DNA of 64,000 nucleotides. Source: Alphaproteobacteria bacterium (GTDB taxonomy: Bacteria; Pseudomonadota; Alphaproteobacteria; CACIAM-22H2). How positions within the stretch are numbered: the stretch's first letter is position 1; the number at the start of each line of letters is the position of its first letter. Location of the stretch: positions 452,001-516,000 of the forward strand of contig JAFKFM010000007.1 of assembly GCA_017308135.1 (NCBI GenBank), in the 5' to 3' direction. Under the pieces are notes generated by a model. That model saw only the letters and a list, made by a program, of their open reading frames with translations. It was not told the DNA's origin and ran no database searches. Position numbers and translations under genes: made by a program. Shown piece by piece: positions 26,921 to 35,759 of the stretch.

Positions 26921-29900
26921 TTACGAGCAGCCGCTGGTCGAGCCGCAATCGATGCACTTGGTGCAGGTCCCGTTGCGCACCATCGCCATCGAGCCGCAGG
27001 TCTCGCACGGATCGCCCGTGTAGCCCTTCATGCGCGCTTCGCGGATCTTGTCCATCTTCGAAGCGCCCTTGGCCGGGGCGGCTTCCATCGCCGTGCCGAT
27101 CGCCGCGGCGACCGCTTCGATCGCGAAGCCGATAGGCTGCTTGTCGCCTTCGGCTTGTGCCGGGGCTTCCGCCGGTTCGGCGAGACCGACCGTCGCTTCG
27201 TCTTCGACTTCCGGTTCGAGCAGATCGACATCGCCCGCCAGCGCCACGGCCGACGAGGCCGGCGCGCCGCCCGGCAGCACCTTGAAGCGCTGACGCACGA
27301 AGCCGGTCGACGCGACCTTCTTGACCGCGTCGAGCGCGGCGGCCGCGGCGGCCGAACCCGCACCCGGCAGGGTCGAATCCTTCTCGCCCTTGCCCATCGC
27401 GTCGGGTTCGAGATCGTCCTGCACCACATGGGCGAGGTCGTCGCGGCCGAGATACGACACGGCGAGTTCGCGGAAGATGTAGTCGAGGATCGACGTCGCG
27501 TTCTTGATCGCGTCGTTGCCCTGGACGATGCCGTTGGGCTCGAAACGCGTGAAGGTGAACGCTTCGACGTATTCCTCGAGCGGCACGCCGTATTGCAGGC
27601 CGATCGACACGGCGATGGCGAAATTGTTCATCAAGCTGCGGAAGGCGGCACCTTCCTTGTGCATGTCGATGAACAGCTCGCCGACCTTGCCGTCTTCGTA
27701 TTCGCCGGTGCGCAGATACACCTTGTGGCCGCCGATCACCGCCTTCTGGGTGTAACCCTTGCGGCGGTTGGGCAGGCGCGCGCGGGCGGTGGCTGCCACG
27801 CGTTCCACGATGCGCTCGACGATCTTCTCGACCTTCACGATTTGCGGGGCGGTGGTGATCGCCTCGACTTCCTCGTGCAGGTCGATGTCGTCGCCGACGA
27901 TCGCGGCGAGCGGCTGCGACAGCTTCGAGCCGTCGCGATAGAGCGCGTTGGCCTTCAAGCACAGGCGCCACGACAGCAGATAGGCGTCCTTGCAATCCTC
28001 GACCGTCGCCTGGTTGGGCATGTTGATGGTCTTGGAGATCGCCCCCGAGATGAACGGCTGTGCCGCCGCCATCATGTGGATGTGGCTATCGACCGACAAA
28101 TAGCGCTTGCCGTTGCGCCCGCACGGATTGGCGCAGTCGAACACCGAAAGATGCTCTTCCTTGAGGTGCGGGGCGCCTTCCAGCGTCATCGAGCCCGAGC
28201 ACCAGGTGTTTGCGGCTTCGATCTCGGCCTTCGAGAAGCCCAACGCGGCCAGCATGTCGAACGCCGGATCGTCGAGCTGTTCCTTGGTCAGCTTCAGCGT
28301 GTTGAGGCAGAACTCCTCGCCCAGCGTCCACTTGTTGAAGGCGAACTTGATGTCGAACGCCGACTTCAAGGCGCCTTCCAACGTGTCGATCTGCGCTTGG
28401 CCGAAGCCCTTGGCCTTCAAGGCGCCATGGCTGACGGCGTTGGAGCCCTTCAGCGTGCCGTGACCCACCGCGTAGGCGATGATGTCGTCGATCTGCGACT
28501 GGCTGTAGCCCAGCGTCGCGAGGCCGACGGGCACGACGCGGTTGATGATCTTGAAGTAGCCGCCGCCGGCCAGCTTCTTGAACTTCACCAGCGCGAAGTC
28601 CGGTTCGATGCCGGTCGTGTCGCAATCCATGACCAGGCCGATCGTGCCGGTGGGCGCGATGACCGTGGCTTGGGCGTTGCGATAGCCGTGGGCGACACCC
28701 AGTTCCAGCGCGTCGTCCCACGCCTTGCGCGCGGCGTCGATCAGGCGCGGATCGGGGCAATGCTTCGCGGGCAGCGGCACGGGCAGGATCGTCAGGCCTT
28801 CATAGCCCGACGCCTCGCCATAGGCCGCGCGGCGATGGTTGCGGATGACGCGCAGCATGTGCTCGCGGTTGGGCTCGTAGCCGGGGAAGGCGCCGAGCTC
28901 GGCGGCCATTTCGGCGGACGTGGCGTAGCTGACACCCGTCATGATCGCCGTGATGGCGCCCGCGATCGCGCGGCCTTCGTCGCTGTCATAGCCGAGGCCC
29001 ATCGCCATCAGCAGACCGCCGATATTGGCGAAGCCCAGACCCAGCGTGCGGTACTCGTAGGAGAGTTCCGCGATGCGCTTGGACGGGAACTGCGCCATCA
29101 GCACCGAGATTTCGAGGGTCACCGTCCACAGGCGGCAAGCATGCTCGAAAGCGGGCGCGTCGAACGAGCCGTCTTCGCGGCGCAGCGCCAGCAGATTGAC
29201 CGAGGCGAGGTTGCACGCCGTGTCGTCGAGGAACATGTATTCCGAGCACGGGTTCGAGGCGTTGATGCGCCCCGATTCCGGGCAGGTGTGCCACTCGTTG
29301 ATCGTCGTGTCGTATTGCAGGCCCGGATCGGCCGAGGCCCAGGCGGCTTCGCCGATCTTGTCCCACAGCGCCTTGGCGTCGACCGATTTATGGATCTTGC
29401 CGTCGGTGCGGCGGATCAGTTCCCACTTGCCGTTGTCGAGCACGGCTTGGAGGAACGCGTTGGTCACGCGCACCGAGTTGTTCGAGTTCTGGCCCGAAAC
29501 GGTCAGATAGGCTTCCGAATCCCAATCCGTGTCGTAGGATTTGAAGTCGATCTTTTCGAAGCCTTGCTTGGCGAACTGGATGACGCGCTGGATATAGTTC
29601 TCGGGGATCAGTACCTTGCGCGCGGCCTTGATGGCGCCGCGCAGCGCGGTGTTCTTCTTCGGATCGTAACCGGCGTCGCCCGCCGATTTGTCGCACGCGG
29701 CCATGATCTCGTTGAGATGCTTGGCGGCGAGGCGCGAGCCCGCGACGAGGGCCGCGACCTTCTGTTCCTCGACGACCTTCCAGTCGATGTAGTTCTCGAT
29801 ATCCGGATGGTCGATATCGACCGTCACCATCTTGGCCGCGCGGCGCGTCGTGCCGCCCGACTTGATGGCGCCCGCGGCGCGATCGCCGATCTTCAGGAAG

Positions 29901-30667
29901 CTCATCAGGCCCGACGACTTGCCGCCGCCCGACAGCTTCTCGCTCTCGCCGCGCAAGCGCGAGAAGTTCGAGCCCGTGCCCGAGCCGTATTTGAACAGGC
30001 GCGCTTCGCGTACCCACAAATCCATGATGCCGCCCTCGTTGACGAGGTCGTCTTCGACGGATTGGATGAAGCAGGCATGCGGCTGCGGATGCTCGTAGGC
30101 CGAGGTCGACGCCGTCAGCTTGCCGGTGCGGAAATCGACGTAGAAATGGCCCTGGCCGGGGCCGTCGATGCCATAGGCCCAGTGCAGGCCGGTGTTGAAC
30201 CATTGCGGCGAGTTCGGCGCCGCGATCTGCGCGGCCAGCATGTAGCGCATCTCGTCGAAATAGGCGCGGGCGTCGGCTTCGGAATCGAAATAGCCGCCCT
30301 TCCAGCCCCAGTACGTCCACGTACCGGCGAGGCGATCGAAGACCTGTTTGGCGGAATTTTCGCCGACATTGCGCGCGTTCTCCGGCAGCTTGGCCAGTGC
30401 GGCTTCGTCGGCCTTCTTGCGCCACAGCCACGACGGCACGTCGTTTTCTTCGACGGCCTTCAACGCGGCGGGCAAGCCGCGCTTGCGGAAATACTTTTGC
30501 GCCAGCACGTCGCACGCGACCTGCGACCAGCCGGCGGGGACGTCGATGTCCTTCGCCTGGAAGACGACCGAGCCGTCGGGGTTCTTGATTTCGCTGTTCG
30601 TGGTCGTAAACGCGATGCTCGCGTAAGCATCGGCCCCGTCCGTCGTAAAGCGCCGCTCGATCCGCAT
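26921..30667 (-). CDS. nrdJ: Vitamin B12-dependent (class II) ribonucleotide reductase
   Basis: A protein of 1248 residues that reduces ribonucleotides to deoxyribonucleotides using adenosylcobalamin, with or without oxygen. The conserved catalytic core includes [54 protein letters not shown] and [19 protein letters not shown]. The C-terminus ends with paired Cys motifs ([20 protein letters not shown]) that shuttle reducing equivalents and probably bind zinc. The ATG at 30665-30667 starts [15 protein letters not shown], the conserved N-terminus; a longer frame to 30769 adds Arg-rich sequence without homology. The long upstream region contains a large inverted repeat but no B12 riboswitch that I can recognise. 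Confidence 0.96.
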   Translation of the reverse strand: MRIERRFTTDGADAYASIAFTTTNSEIKNPDGSVVFQAKDIDVPAGWSQVACDVLAQKYFRKRGLPAALKAVEENDVPSWLWRKKADEAALAKLPENARNVGENSAKQVFDRLAGTWTYWGWKGGYFDSEADARAYFDEMRYMLAAQIAAPNSPQWFNTGLHWAYGIDGPGQGHFYVDFRTGKLTASTSAYEHPQPHACFIQSVEDDLVNEGGIMDLWVREARLFKYGSGTGSNFSRLRGESEKLSGGGKSSGLMSFLKIGDRAAGAIKSGGTTRRAAKMVTVDIDHPDIENYIDWKVVEEQKVAALVAGSRLAAKHLNEIMAACDKSAGDAGYDPKKNTALRGAIKAARKVLIPENYIQRVIQFAKQGFEKIDFKSYDTDWDSEAYLTVSGQNSNNSVRVTNAFLQAVLDNGKWELIRRTDGKIHKSVDAKALWDKIGEAAWASADPGLQYDTTINEWHTCPESGRINASNPCSEYMFLDDTACNLASVNLLALRREDGSFDAPAFEHACRLWTVTLEISVLMAQFPSKRIAELSYEYRTLGLGFANIGGLLMAMGLGYDSDEGRAIAGAITAIMTGVSYATSAEMAAELGAFPGYEPNREHMLRVIRNHRRAAYGEASGYEGLTILPVPLPAKHCPDPRLIDAARKAWDDALELGVAHGYRNAQATVIAPTGTIGLVMDCDTTGIEPDFALVKFKKLAGGGYFKIINRVVPVGLATLGYSQSQIDDIIAYAVGHGTLKGSNAVSHGALKAKGFGQAQIDTLEGALKSAFDIKFAFNKWTLGEEFCLNTLKLTKEQLDDPAFDMLAALGFSKAEIEAANTWCSGSMTLEGAPHLKEEHLSVFDCANPCGRNGKRYLSVDSHIHMMAAAQPFISGAISKTINMPNQATVEDCKDAYLLSWRLCLKANALYRDGSKLSQPLAAIVGDDIDLHEEVEAITTAPQIVKVEKIVERIVERVAATARARLPNRRKGYTQKAVIGGHKVYLRTGEYEDGKVGELFIDMHKEGAAFRSLMNNFAIAVSIGLQYGVPLEEYVEAFTFTRFEPNGIVQGNDAIKNATSILDYIFRELAVSYLGRDDLAHVVQDDLEPDAMGKGEKDSTLPGAGSAAAAAALDAVKKVASTGFVRQRFKVLPGGAPASSAVALAGDVDLLEPEVEDEATVGLAEPAEAPAQAEGDKQPIGFAIEAVAAAIGTAMEAAPAKGASKMDKIREARMKGYTGDPCETCGSMAMVRNGTCTKCIDCGSTSGCS

Positions 30668-31422
30668 CCTAGCCTCCAGCCGTCTTCGATCCCGATGTGC
30701 GCGGCCTCTCTCGGCCCGCTTCATCGCCTGATTGCTTGAGCCGATCGCGCGTGACCCGTTGCCGGACAAAGCGCAGAATCAGCCCCCGTCTTCGCCGACT
30801 CGTCCCCCGATCCCGAATGTTGCGGGTGAAAACCGCTCACTAGATTTCGTGGTGGATGGCGAAGCTCGTTACCAAATGTTGAACAAACCCCGGATTCACC
30901 CGCAACAGGATTTTGGCGAGATCACGGCAAGAACCACAAAATGTAGATACGACAACTAGATACAGGGGGTGCCTCGACGGGAAACCGCTAAAATCCAGGG
31001 CGAAAACCGTCAAGCGCTTATTTTCAGCGCGATATCAAGGCACTAACGATGGGTTCGAATATGTCCGGAGCTTGGTGTGCAATGCAGCATGAGCTGTTGC
31101 AAACCTGTCATATTTCGGATTTTTTCAAATAATTTCAGCGATCTAATTCTACACCGGGTAAAATGTATAATTCTGAAGTTCATGGAAAGACGGCATTGGC
31201 CGCGCGACGCGAGGAATTTGCGGTGCCGCGTCGCGCTCGATCCGGCTTCGGCGGACCCGAAACGGGGACGCGACTCCCCCAAATGCTTGAAACCGTCATG
31301 CGCGACTCCCCCGAAGGAATCGGGGCCGCGACCGCGGACAGCGAACGCGATTCCGCCCCGGCATTCTGGACGACTCGCGAAGCCGCGTGCGATAGTCCGC
31401 CCGCTTCAAGGGACGGGCATTT
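30668..31422. other. Gene-free region between nrdJ and the NDUFA12 gene
   Basis: These 755 bp hold no coding sequence I can support. 30840-31190 is clearly richer in A+T than the surroundings. It contains the nrdJ leader repeat, a small hairpin GCGCT-N7-AGCGC (31014-31030), a consensus -10 TATAAT at 31166-31171 on the plus strand without a good -35, and five GANTC sites within 31272-31376. A short ORF at 31163-31426 is low-complexity Arg/Pro-type sequence and overlaps the next gene. A small RNA is possible but not identifiable. Confidence 0.5.
30819..30906 (-). promoter_or_regulatory. Large inverted repeat in the nrdJ upstream region
   Basis: GTTGCGGGTGAA (30819-30830) and TTCACCCGCAAC (30895-30906) are perfect 12-bp complements separated by 64 bp, about 150 bp upstream of the nrdJ ATG. 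As RNA on the minus strand this would close a 64-nt domain. It could be a structured mRNA leader or two half-sites for a DNA-binding regulator. Confidence 0.5.
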
Positions 31423-31785
31423 ATGACCATCGGGACGTTGATCTATACGTGGCTGCGCGGCGAAGAAATGGGCCGCGACGAATTCGGCAATCGCTATTTC
31501 CGCGACAAGACCGGCTTGAAACGCGCGCGGCGCGAAAAGCGCTGGGTCGTGTACGAGGGCGAGGCCGAAGCGTCGAAAGTGCCGCCCGATTGGCATGCCT
31601 GGCTGCATCATCTGATGGCCGAGCCGCCGCCCGCGTCGGGCCTGCCCACGCGCAAGCCCTGGCAGGCGCCGCACCAGCCCAATCTGACGGGCTCGCCCCA
31701 GGCCTATCGTCCGCCGGGACATGATTTCCAGGGCGGCCAGCGCGCGAAGGCGACGGGCGATTACGAACCCTGGACGCCGAACTGA
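31423..31785 (+). CDS. NADH:ubiquinone oxidoreductase NDUFA12-family subunit
   Basis: A protein of 120 residues homologous to the complex I accessory subunit NDUFA12 (B17.2), which alphaproteobacteria share with mitochondria. Diagnostic segments are GEEMGRDEFGNRYF and RREKRWVVYEGEAEASKVPPDWHAWLHH. It binds the peripheral arm of complex I on the cytoplasmic side and helps assembly or stability. The ATG follows AAGGGAC at good distance. The gene is encoded away from the nuo operon. mlaD follows within 50 bp, the usual alphaproteobacterial neighbourhood (NDUFA12, DUF2155, aat, accBC). Confidence 0.93.
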   Translation: MTIGTLIYTWLRGEEMGRDEFGNRYFRDKTGLKRARREKRWVVYEGEAEASKVPPDWHAWLHHLMAEPPPASGLPTRKPWQAPHQPNLTGSPQAYRPPGHDFQGGQRAKATGDYEPWTPN

Positions 31786-31832
31786 TTCCGCCGCATAGCT
31801 GAGGCGGTCATTCGCGAATCGGATCGAGGACG

Positions 31833-32306
31833 ATGGGCAAGAATCTGGTCGAAACGCTGATGGGCGCGCTTGTGCTGGTCGTGGCCGGCATGTTCGTCGT
31901 GTTCGCCTATTCGACGGCCGATATCCGCCCCGTGCGCGGCTATCAGGTGACCGCGAAATTCCAGAGCATCGACGGCGTGCGCATCGGCACCGACGTGAAG
32001 CTCGCGGGCATCAAGATCGGTTCGGTCCTCGCGCAATCGCTCGATCCCGAGACCTACGAAGCGGTGCTGACGCTGTCGATCGACGCGCATGTGAAGTTGC
32101 CGCGCGATACGTCGGCCCAGATCACCAGCGAAGGCTTGCTGGGCGGTACCTATCTCGCGCTGTCGCCGGGCTCGGACGACAAGATGCTGGCCGCGGGCGG
32201 CACGATCCAGTTCACCCAATCGCCGGTCAATCTCGTGCAGCTGCTCGGCCGCTTCATCTTCAATTCGGCCGAAAGCGCCACCCAGCAACCGGCCAAGCCG
32301 AACTGA
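31833..32306 (+). CDS. mlaD: Phospholipid-binding MCE protein MlaD
   Basis: A protein of 157 residues. One N-terminal transmembrane helix (LMGALVLVVAGMFVVFAYST) anchors a single MCE domain: VTAKFQSIDGVRIGTDVKLA, GIKIGSVLAQSLDPETYEA, ITSEGLLGGTYLALSPGSDD. MlaD forms a hexameric ring in the Mla system that moves phospholipids between inner and outer membranes. The rest of the Mla complex is not adjacent, a common alphaproteobacterial arrangement for this copy. The ATG at 31833 is preceded by GAGGA. Confidence 0.9.
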   Translation: MGKNLVETLMGALVLVVAGMFVVFAYSTADIRPVRGYQVTAKFQSIDGVRIGTDVKLAGIKIGSVLAQSLDPETYEAVLTLSIDAHVKLPRDTSAQITSEGLLGGTYLALSPGSDDKMLAAGGTIQFTQSPVNLVQLLGRFIFNSAESATQQPAKPN

Positions 32307-32328
32307 AGCGCCGGCGCGGCCGCCCCCC

Positions 32329-33453
32329 ATGAGCGCGTCCGCCAAAGGCCGCGACCAGCGGCTCGATTTCTTCCGCGGCCTCGGGCTGCTGTTCATCTTC
32401 ATCAACCATATTCCCGACAACGCGTTCTCGTTCCTGACGCTCGCGAATTTCCTGTTCTGCGACGCGGCCGAGATCTTCGTTTTCCTGTCGGGCTACGCCG
32501 CCGCGTTGGTGTTCGGACGGCGCGCGCGCGCCGACGGCACGGCCTATGCGATGGCCAACGTGATGGCGCGCGTCTGGACGCTCTATGTCGCGCATATCTT
32601 TTTGTTCGTGATCTACACGGCCCAGGTCGCGTGGACGGCGCAGAATTTCGACAACCCGCTGTTCATCGAGGAAATGCAGATCGCCGCGTTCCTCGACCGG
32701 CCGCATGTCGCGATCGTGCAGGCGCTGCTGCTGGCGCATCAGCCGCTGTTCATGAACATCCTGCCGCTTTATATCGCGCTGCTGCTGGGCTTCGCGCTGC
32801 TGCTGCCGCTGATCCCGCGCTACGGCCGCTATCTGCTGGTGCTGTCGGCGGCGGTCTATATCGGCGTGCCGATCTTCGATTGGAATCTGCCCGGCTATCC
32901 CGAAGGCGGTTGGTTCTTCAATCCCTTCGCATGGCAGTTCCTGTTCGCACTGGGGATTTTCTGCGGCTGGCGTTCGGGCGTGGACGGCGAGCCGGTCGGC
33001 GTGCCGTATTGGGTTTTCTGGGCGGCGGCGATTTTCCTGGCCGCGACCATCCCGGTCCGCACATGGATCACGATCGGCTATTATTTCGATACCGTGCCGA
33101 TCGCCTTCGCCGAAGCGATCTACAAATTCGCCGACAAGACCAACGAAGGCCCGCTGCGGTTGCTCAGCATTCTCGCGTTGTGCGCCGTCGTGGTGTGGCG
33201 TGTGCCCCGCGATGCGGCCTGGCTCAATCTGCGCTGGGCCAGGGCCATCACGCGCTGCGGCACGAACTCACTCGCCATATTCTGTCTGGGGATTTTCCTC
33301 TCGGTCCTGGGCCATGCGGCCTTGGTCGAATACGGCGCGTCGGTCGCCAATCAAGCGGTGGTGACGGCGGCGGGATGCTTCATTCTGCTGTCCCTCGCCA
33401 AGCTGTTTTCTTGGTATAAGGCGCAAGGCAAGCCGCGCAAAGGTGAGGGCTGA
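32329..33453 (+). CDS. opgC: OpgC-family membrane acyltransferase
   Basis: A protein of 374 residues with ten or so hydrophobic segments. It begins with the OpgC signature RDQRLDFFRGLGLLFIFINH, then FVFLSGYAAALVFG and NPFAWQFLFALGIFCGWR. OpgC proteins succinylate osmoregulated periplasmic glucans or otherwise acylate carbohydrates at the inner membrane, using the Acyltransferase_3 fold. No opgGH glucan synthesis genes are in the window, so the acceptor is uncertain. The SGNH-hydrolase gene starts 3 bp after the stop, suggesting one carbohydrate-modifying unit. Confidence 0.87.
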   Translation: MSASAKGRDQRLDFFRGLGLLFIFINHIPDNAFSFLTLANFLFCDAAEIFVFLSGYAAALVFGRRARADGTAYAMANVMARVWTLYVAHIFLFVIYTAQVAWTAQNFDNPLFIEEMQIAAFLDRPHVAIVQALLLAHQPLFMNILPLYIALLLGFALLLPLIPRYGRYLLVLSAAVYIGVPIFDWNLPGYPEGGWFFNPFAWQFLFALGIFCGWRSGVDGEPVGVPYWVFWAAAIFLAATIPVRTWITIGYYFDTVPIAFAEAIYKFADKTNEGPLRLLSILALCAVVVWRVPRDAAWLNLRWARAITRCGTNSLAIFCLGIFLSVLGHAALVEYGASVANQAVVTAAGCFILLSLAKLFSWYKAQGKPRKGEG

Positions 33454-33456
33454 TCC

Positions 33457-34257
33457 ATGGCGGGGCGTGGGTCACGATTGAGGTTCTGGGCGTCGATGGG
33501 GGTGGCGTTGATCGCCGCGTCGTTCGCCCATGCCCAAACCCCGACGGTGAACACGATGCCCGAAGCGTGCCGCGTGCCGGCTTCGGTCTTCGTCACCGAC
33601 GCGAAGCTCGTCCACACGTCCAAGCGCGTCGTGCTCGAAAAACGCCTGTCGATCGTCGCGATCGGCTCGTCCTCGACGATGGGCATGGGCGCTTCGTCCG
33701 CCGACGCGGCCTGGCCCGCCCGGCTCGAGGCCGATCTGCGCCGCCGTTTGCCCAATGTCGCCGTCACGGTGCAGAATCGCGCCAAGCCGCGCGAGACCGC
33801 CGATCAGATGGCCAAGCGATTGGCCAAAGACGTGCTGTCGCTCAAGCCCGATCTGGTCGTCTGGGAAACCGGCACGGCGGACGCCGTGCGCTCGATCGAT
33901 CTCGATCAATTCGGCACGACGCTGGAGGACGGGATCGCGGCGATCGCCGCCGCCAAAGCCGATACGCTGCTGGTGACGCCGCAATACGCGCGCGACACGG
34001 TGCGCCTGATCGGTTTCCAGCCTTATATCGATGCGATGAACCAGGCGGGCTTGCGGCACGACGTGGCGATTTTCCCGCGCTACGAGACGATGCGCCATTG
34101 GATCGAAAGCGGGCAGATGAAACTCGAAAACGTGCCGCGCGAGGAAATGACCAAGGTGGCCGACATGCTTTACGACTGCCTGGGCCGCCAGATCGCGCGC
34201 GTCGTGCTGCGCGCGATGAATCTGCCGAAAGATTTCCTTTTCACACCCACGCGCTGA
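33457..34257 (+). CDS. SGNH/GDSL-type hydrolase, exported
   Basis: A protein of 266 residues. The signal peptide (LRFWASMGVALIAASFAHAQ) is cleaved near AHA. The SGNH fold is visible: block I IVAIGSSSTMGMGASS with the nucleophile Ser, block II Asn in NRAKPRETADQ, and block III WETGTADAV where Thr replaces the usual Asn of GxN. The family includes esterases and carbohydrate O-acetyl hydrolases or transferases. Linked to opgC by a 3-bp gap, it may add or remove acyl groups on the same periplasmic glycan. The C-terminal block V His (near MRHWIES) is less clear. Confidence 0.8.
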   Translation: MAGRGSRLRFWASMGVALIAASFAHAQTPTVNTMPEACRVPASVFVTDAKLVHTSKRVVLEKRLSIVAIGSSSTMGMGASSADAAWPARLEADLRRRLPNVAVTVQNRAKPRETADQMAKRLAKDVLSLKPDLVVWETGTADAVRSIDLDQFGTTLEDGIAAIAAAKADTLLVTPQYARDTVRLIGFQPYIDAMNQAGLRHDVAIFPRYETMRHWIESGQMKLENVPREEMTKVADMLYDCLGRQIARVVLRAMNLPKDFLFTPTR

Positions 34258-34285
34258 CGAATATTTGCGTCGCATTGTGTCGGGC

Positions 34286-34353
34286 TGTGACAGGTGTCAC
34301 TGCCGCCATAATTCGGCCACGCCATATTGACATCGTGCAATTCGACACGATGT
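34286..34353 (+). promoter_or_regulatory. Regulatory region: CRP/FNR-like palindrome and 8-8-8 inverted repeat at a -35 element
   Basis: TGTGA CAGGTG TCACT (34286-34301) is close to the CRP-family site TGTGA-N6-TCACA and contains the perfect repeat GTGACA GG TGTCAC. 27 bp further on, TTGACA (34327-34332) overlaps ACATCGTG (34330-34337), which is perfectly repeated inverted as CACGATGT (34346-34353). The only gene positioned to use it is the small ORF at 34375. Confidence 0.5.
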
Positions 34354-34374
34354 GACTGGTGGTGGAGGACAACG

Positions 34375-34668
34375 ATGCGAAACGGAATTTTATTCGCGCC
34401 GTTCGCGTGGCTGTGCCGGACCTTCGGCCAATCGGCCTGCGTGCTGGCGATGGTGGTTCTCGTCGCCGCGACGGGGCAGGGGGCGGCCATCCTGTTGCGC
34501 GACGCCCATAATCCGCCTTCCGCCGCCGGTCCGGTCGCCAATGCGCCGGTCGAAATCGGCCTGCGCCAGCCGGGCCAGCGCGGCTTCCAGGAAGTGCCGC
34601 GCCGGGCGGATAGCGGCCTGCCGGAAGATCCCTACGACGTCGATACGGCCGCCGAATACGGCCGTTAA
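34375..34668 (+). CDS. Small exported or membrane-anchored hypothetical protein
   Basis: A protein of 97 residues. The ATG at 34375 is preceded by GGTGGAGGAC, a strong ribosome site. An N-terminal hydrophobic segment (QSACVLAMVVLVAATGQGAA) would form a signal anchor. The rest is Pro/Gly/Asp-rich and ends DPYDVDTAAEYGR, probably disordered and facing the periplasm. I know no homologue. Its promoter region carries two palindromes (see regulatory feature). It ends 47 bp before the DUF2155 gene in the same direction. Confidence 0.6.
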   Translation: MRNGILFAPFAWLCRTFGQSACVLAMVVLVAATGQGAAILLRDAHNPPSAAGPVANAPVEIGLRQPGQRGFQEVPRRADSGLPEDPYDVDTAAEYGR

Positions 34669-34715
34669 ACCGGTTCTTGCGCGCCTTGCGACAAGGGGTT
34701 AAGTCCGCGCTGACC

Positions 34716-35096
34716 ATGCGCGTTCTTTTCCCCCTTGCCGCGATCCTGTGCGTGCTTGCCGCCCCGGCCGGGGCGCAAACGGCGCCGGCTGCGTCGTGGC
34801 GCACGCTGGAAACGGCGCAGCTCCAGACGCTGGATAAGGTCACGGGCCGCGTGCGCACGCTCGAAGCGCCGGTGGAACGCGAAGTGATGCTCGGCACGTT
34901 GTCGGTCGTCGTGCGCGCCTGCCGCAAGCGCCCGCCGGAGGAGCCGCCCGAGAGTGCGGCCTATCTCGACGTGGTCGAGCGCAAATCGGGCGAGCAGGCG
35001 CAAAGCGTGTTCCGGGGCTGGATGTTCGCTTCCGCCCCCGCCGTGTCGGCGATGGATCACCCGGTCTACGATATCTGGGTCGTCGGCTGCCGTTAG
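34716..35096 (+). CDS. DUF2155 domain-containing periplasmic protein
   Basis: A protein of 126 residues. The signal peptide is [20 protein letters not shown]. The mature part matches DUF2155: [22 protein letters not shown]-like [28 protein letters not shown], then [20 protein letters not shown] and IWVVGCR. Two Cys probably form a disulfide. Function is unknown, but the family is nearly universal in alphaproteobacteria and typically sits by aat/accBC as here. I chose the ATG at 34716 because it starts the signal peptide. It overlaps the convergent aat by 4 nt. Confidence 0.88.
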   Translation: MRVLFPLAAILCVLAAPAGAQTAPAASWRTLETAQLQTLDKVTGRVRTLEAPVEREVMLGTLSVVVRACRKRPPEEPPESAAYLDVVERKSGEQAQSVFRGWMFASAPAVSAMDHPVYDIWVVGCR

Positions 35097-35740
35097 GCGC
35101 GGCCGATCAGTTTGGAAAACTCGGCGTCGATGCGCGTTTGCGGAATTTCCGCGAACGGCGCTTCGCCTTTCAAGGCGCGCGCCAAGCGCCGGCGATATTC
35201 GGCGCGCGAAATCTCGACCGTGCCGAAACGCGCCATGTGCTCGGTCGTCATTTGCGTGTCGAGCAGCACGAAGCCGCCCGCGCGCAACCGCGCCACAAGA
35301 TGGACGAGGGCGGCTTTCGACGCGTCGTCTTTGCGCGCGAACATGCTTTCGCCGAAAAACGCCGACCCCAATCGCACGCCATAGAGTCCGCCGGCGAGTT
35401 CGCCGTCGGCCCAGGCCTCCACCGAATGCGCGTAGCCGGCTTCGTGAAGTTCGCGATAGAGATCGCGGATCGTATTGTTGATCCAGGTCGACGGCCGCGC
35501 CGCGCAACCCTCCATCACCGCCGCGAACGCCGTGTCGAGGCGGAATTCGAACGGGGCTTTGCGCAGGCGCTTGGCGAGCGAGCGGGGGATATGCACGCCA
35601 TCGAGCGGCAGCACGCCGCGCGGATCGGGATCGTACCAGCCGATTTCCGGGTCGTCGGCCGTCTGCGCCATCGGGAAAACCCCGTTGGCGTAGGCCCACA
35701 GCAGATGGCGGTAAGTCAGACTCTCCATCGCTGCGGGCAT
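35093..35740 (-). CDS. aat: Leucyl/phenylalanyl-tRNA--protein transferase
   Basis: A protein of 215 residues that adds Leu or Phe from aminoacyl-tRNA to proteins starting with Arg or Lys, creating N-degrons read by ClpS. Family motifs are [44 protein letters not shown], and [15 protein letters not shown] shorter start, [10 protein letters not shown], at 35728 is possible. It is the last gene of aroQ-accB-accC-aat, 19 bp after accC. ClpS and ClpA are encoded at 17.8-20.7 kb, so the pathway is complete within the window. Confidence 0.95.
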   Translation of the reverse strand: MPAAMESLTYRHLLWAYANGVFPMAQTADDPEIGWYDPDPRGVLPLDGVHIPRSLAKRLRKAPFEFRLDTAFAAVMEGCAARPSTWINNTIRDLYRELHEAGYAHSVEAWADGELAGGLYGVRLGSAFFGESMFARKDDASKAALVHLVARLRAGGFVLLDTQMTTEHMARFGTVEISRAEYRRRLARALKGEAPFAEIPQTRIDAEFSKLIGRA

Positions 35741-35759
35741 CGCCGCGGCGCGAGGCGGG

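Noticed and set aside
25241..30739. 1832-codon open frame on the plus strand across nrdJ
   Set aside because: It is the antisense shadow of nrdJ and the neighbouring gene. High-GC codon bias leaves few stops on the other strand. The predicted protein is Arg/His/Val low-complexity with no domain, whereas nrdJ is unmistakable.
30934..30949. Possible NrdR box CCACAAAATGTAGATA upstream of nrdJ
   Set aside because: About 10 of 16 positions match the NrdR consensus from memory, but the two halves are poorly symmetric and I could not find a convincing second box at the expected spacing.
30668..31000. Cobalamin riboswitch ahead of nrdJ
   Set aside because: No B12-box or the conserved GCCACTG core was seen on the minus strand. 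The 12-bp inverted repeat is a different arrangement.
31163..31426. 87-codon ORF before the NDUFA12 gene
   Set aside because: It overlaps the next start, has no Shine-Dalgarno and reads as low-complexity Arg/Pro/Ser sequence lying over the GANTC cluster.
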